A stretch of 64,000 nucleotides of DNA from Arthrobacter sp. CAN_C5 (GTDB taxonomy: Bacteria; Actinomycetota; Actinomycetes; Actinomycetales; Micrococcaceae), in contig NZ_JAGGMZ010000001.1 in NCBI RefSeq assembly GCF_017875735.1, positions 2,604,001 through 2,668,000 of the forward strand. The letters are read 5' to 3'. This document shows positions 63,101-64,000 of the stretch, one piece after another. A program made the position numbers and the translations under genes. The notes under the pieces were generated by a model. The model searched no databases and had not been told where the DNA came from. It worked only from the letters and a program-made list of their open reading frames with translations. Positions within the stretch are counted from its first letter, which is position 1, and every line of letters starts with the position of its first letter.

Positions 63101-63569
63101 CGAAGATCGGGAACCCGATCTCGTCCGCGGCCGCAATGAGCTCATCCAGATCGGCGCTCGGCTGGGAAGACTTCAGCACCGGGATACCGGCCTTACGGGC
63201 AGCCTCCAAAGCATGGACCTTGTTACCGGCAAGTTCCAGCACATCCGCCGGCGGCCCAACAAAGGTAATACCCGCCTCCTCAGCCGCCCGGGCCAGCCCA
63301 GGGTTCTCGGACAGGAACCCGTACCCCGGATAAATCGCGTCGCAACCAGATTCCTTGGCAACCCGAACGATTTCCTCCACGTCCAGGTAAGCACGCACCG
63401 GGTGGCCCTCCTCCCCAATGAGGTAAGCCTCGTCAGCCTTCTGACGATGGATCGAGCCACGATCCTCGTAAGGAAAAACTGCAACTGTCTTCGCGCCGAC
63501 TTCAAAGCCAGCACGGAAGGCACGGATGGCGATCTCGCCACGATTTGCTACCAGAATCTTCGAAAACAT
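60162..63569 (-). CDS. pyc: Pyruvate carboxylase
   Basis: A 1135-residue single-chain biotin enzyme that makes oxaloacetate from pyruvate and bicarbonate. The biotin carboxylase half starts MFSKILVANRGEIAIRAF and has GGGGRGMRRV; the carboxyltransferase half has DTTFRDAHQSLLATRVRT, and KDMAGLLRP; the C-terminal carrier domain has AMKM with the biotinyl lysine at about residue 1099. The ATG at 63569 follows AGGAGAGCG. It feeds the TCA cycle. It is divergent from the ParA-type gene. Confidence 0.98.
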   Translation of the reverse strand: MFSKILVANRGEIAIRAFRAGFEVGAKTVAVFPYEDRGSIHRQKADEAYLIGEEGHPVRAYLDVEEIVRVAKESGCDAIYPGYGFLSENPGLARAAEEAGITFVGPPADVLELAGNKVHALEAARKAGIPVLKSSQPSADLDELIAAADEIGFPIFAKAVAGGGGRGMRRVDKREGLREALEAAMREADSAFGDPTMFLEQAVLRPRHIEVQILADAQGNVMHLFERDCSIQRRHQKVIEIAPAPNLDEGIRQALHRDAVAFAKALGYVNAGTVEFLVDTVGERAGQHVFIEMNPRIQVEHTVTEEITDVDLVQAQLRIAAGESLADLGLSQDSVQVRGAALQSRITTEDPANGFRPDVGQITAYRSAGGAGVRLDGGTVYAGAEISPHFDSMLVKLTCRGRDHKSAVTRARRALAEFRVRGVSTNISFLQAVLDDPDFIAGDVATNFIDERPELLTARVSADRGTKLLTWLADVTVNKPHGERLVEIDPAEKLPVAGEDDAAPGPGSRQRLQELGPEKFAAELRAQTAVAVTDTTFRDAHQSLLATRVRTRDLVAAGDAVSRQMPQLLSVEAWGGATYDVALRFLGEEPWERLAALRKELPNICLQMLLRGRNTVGYTPYPEEVTEAFVKEAAETGIDIFRIFDALNDVSQMEPAIRAVRATGTAVAEVALCYTSNMLDPEEKLYTLEYYLELAQRMVDAGAHILAIKDMAGLLRPAAAAQLVTALRERFDLPVHLHTHDTAGGQLATLLAAVDAGVDAVDVASASLAGTTSQPSASALVAALANTERDTGISLADVCSLEPYWEAVRRVYAPFESGLPGPTGRVYRHEIPGGQLSNLRQQAIALGLGERFEAIEDMYTEADRMLGRLVKVTPSSKVVGDLALQLVGTNVDPADFEENPQNYDIPDSVIGFLSGELGDPPGGWPEPFRTKALQGREVKVRDTELSSEDQAALTGESTLRRATLNRLLFAGPTKDFLATRETYGDVSVLDTRDYLYGLQQGSEHVIALEKGVRLIATLSAVSEADEKGMRTVMCTLNGQMRPVVVRDRSIHSDVKAAEKADKSNPGQIAAPFAGAVTITVAEGDTIEQGATIASIEAMKMEAGITTPVAGTVKRIAVEKVSQVQGGDLLIVVEPA

Positions 63570-63778
63570 CGCTCTCCTGCGGACGTGCATCTCACCAGTG
63601 GATACCTGCGACCGTGTGCTACATCACGGCACTGCTCACCCTACCGCGCTGTGGGGTTCCACCCTTAACCCTTCGCAACATCGTGTTCTGGAGGCGGCGC
63701 TTGCTGGCTTCATAACGGCACCTGGTCAACCTATGATGGGAGTGTAGATCGACGAGATGTTAGGTGTTGGGTTAATAA

Positions 63779-64000
63779 GTGCAAGTAGTGAGCATCAGCA
63801 GCCTCAAGGGCGGCGTCGGTAAGACCTCGGTCACCCTGGGACTGGCATCAGCAGCGCTGGCAGCCGGCATTCCGACCCTGGTGGTGGATCTGGACCCCCA
63901 TGCTGACGCCACCACCGGCATTGGCGTGAAGCCAGCCGACCGGATCGACATCGGGCGGTTGCTGGGGAACGCCCGCCGCGGCGACCTTCCGGGCAATGTG
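63779..64000 (+). CDS. ParA-family ATPase, N-terminal part (runs off the window)
   Basis: The first 74 codons of a MinD/ParA ATPase. GTG 63779 begins VQVVSISSLKGGVGKTSVTLGLASAALA, with the deviant Walker A KGGVGKTS at residues 10-17 and the A' segment VVDLDPHADATTGIGV. ParA-family proteins position chromosomes or large complexes by ATP-driven dimerisation. The start could also be GTG 63788. The gene is incomplete, so a chromosomal ParA cannot be told from other subfamily members. Confidence 0.85.
   Translation, partial: MQVVSISSLKGGVGKTSVTLGLASAALAAGIPTLVVDLDPHADATTGIGVKPADRIDIGRLLGNARRGDLPGNV

Noticed and set aside
61869-63668. Long plus-strand open frame (599 codons) opposite pyruvate carboxylase
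   Set aside because: It is fully antisense to a clear gene, has no family motif and is explained by the high GC content and codon bias of pyc.
1-64000. tRNA, rRNA or other standard RNA genes
   Set aside because: I found no cloverleaf with the conserved tRNA T-loop and no rRNA segments on reading the intergenic regions; a covariance search would be needed to exclude small RNAs.

Overview
The window looks like chromosomal DNA from a high-GC actinobacterium of the Micrococcaceae (Arthrobacter-like). The evidence is a mycothione reductase, a Wag31-type DivIVA, a division cluster without ftsA, a PknL / Rv2175c / class II DAHP synthase neighbourhood matching the mycobacterial Rv2145c-Rv2187 region, many GTG starts, and a MurE whose substrate motif fits lysine-type rather than DAP-type peptidoglycan. 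The genus is an inference.

Region 1 (about 1-12.2 kb) is accessory and partly decayed. It holds the end of one SDR gene, a second SDR divergent from an MmyB-type regulator, small membrane and secreted proteins, and a methyltransferase with an intact IS3-family element (4086-5347) placed 4 bp upstream of its start codon. It also holds a serine recombinase broken twice (catalytic Ser to Leu plus a frameshift), a secreted phospholipase A2 split by one in-frame TGA, an SRPBCC protein, a membrane protein/winged-helix regulator pair, an intact IS30-family element (about 8948-10180), a Ca/Na-type antiporter, and a truncated second copy of the 2175-2624 gene cut by an IS3 remnant.

Region 2 (12.2-14.8 kb) carries metabolic and membrane genes (MDR oxidoreductase, two membrane proteins, flavin reductase).

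Region 3 (14.8-40.4 kb, all minus strand) is the core. Read from right to left it runs DUF3040 protein, mraZ, rsmH, ftsL-like, ftsI, murE, murF, mraY, murD, ftsW, murG, murC, ftsQ, ftsZ, pgeF, yggS, sepF, yggT, divIVA, lspA, an RluA-type pseudouridine synthase and dnaE. Many junctions overlap by 1-4 bp. These genes make lipid II precursors, flip and polymerise them at the septum, build the Z ring, and mark the poles.

Region 4 (40.5-53.0 kb) carries dinB, a polyprenyl synthase, the Rv2175c homologue, a LysM/transglycosylase protein, a PASTA kinase (PknL-like), DAHP synthase, a PlsC-type acyltransferase with a frameshifted repeat-rich tail, an esterase, and (from 53.6 kb down) an overlapping three-gene operon of XRE-cupin regulator, B3/4-domain protein and EamA exporter with a perfect palindrome just upstream.

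Region 5 (53.7-64 kb) has two tandem exported proteins of unknown function preceded by six 18-bp repeats, a ROK kinase, an acyl-CoA synthetase, mycothione reductase, pyruvate carboxylase and the start of a ParA-type ATPase. I saw no tRNA, rRNA or CRISPR array. No clearly new defence or metabolic system stands out; the most informative oddities are the broken genes, the XRE/B3-4/EamA operon, the frameshifted acyltransferase tail and the 18-bp repeat array.
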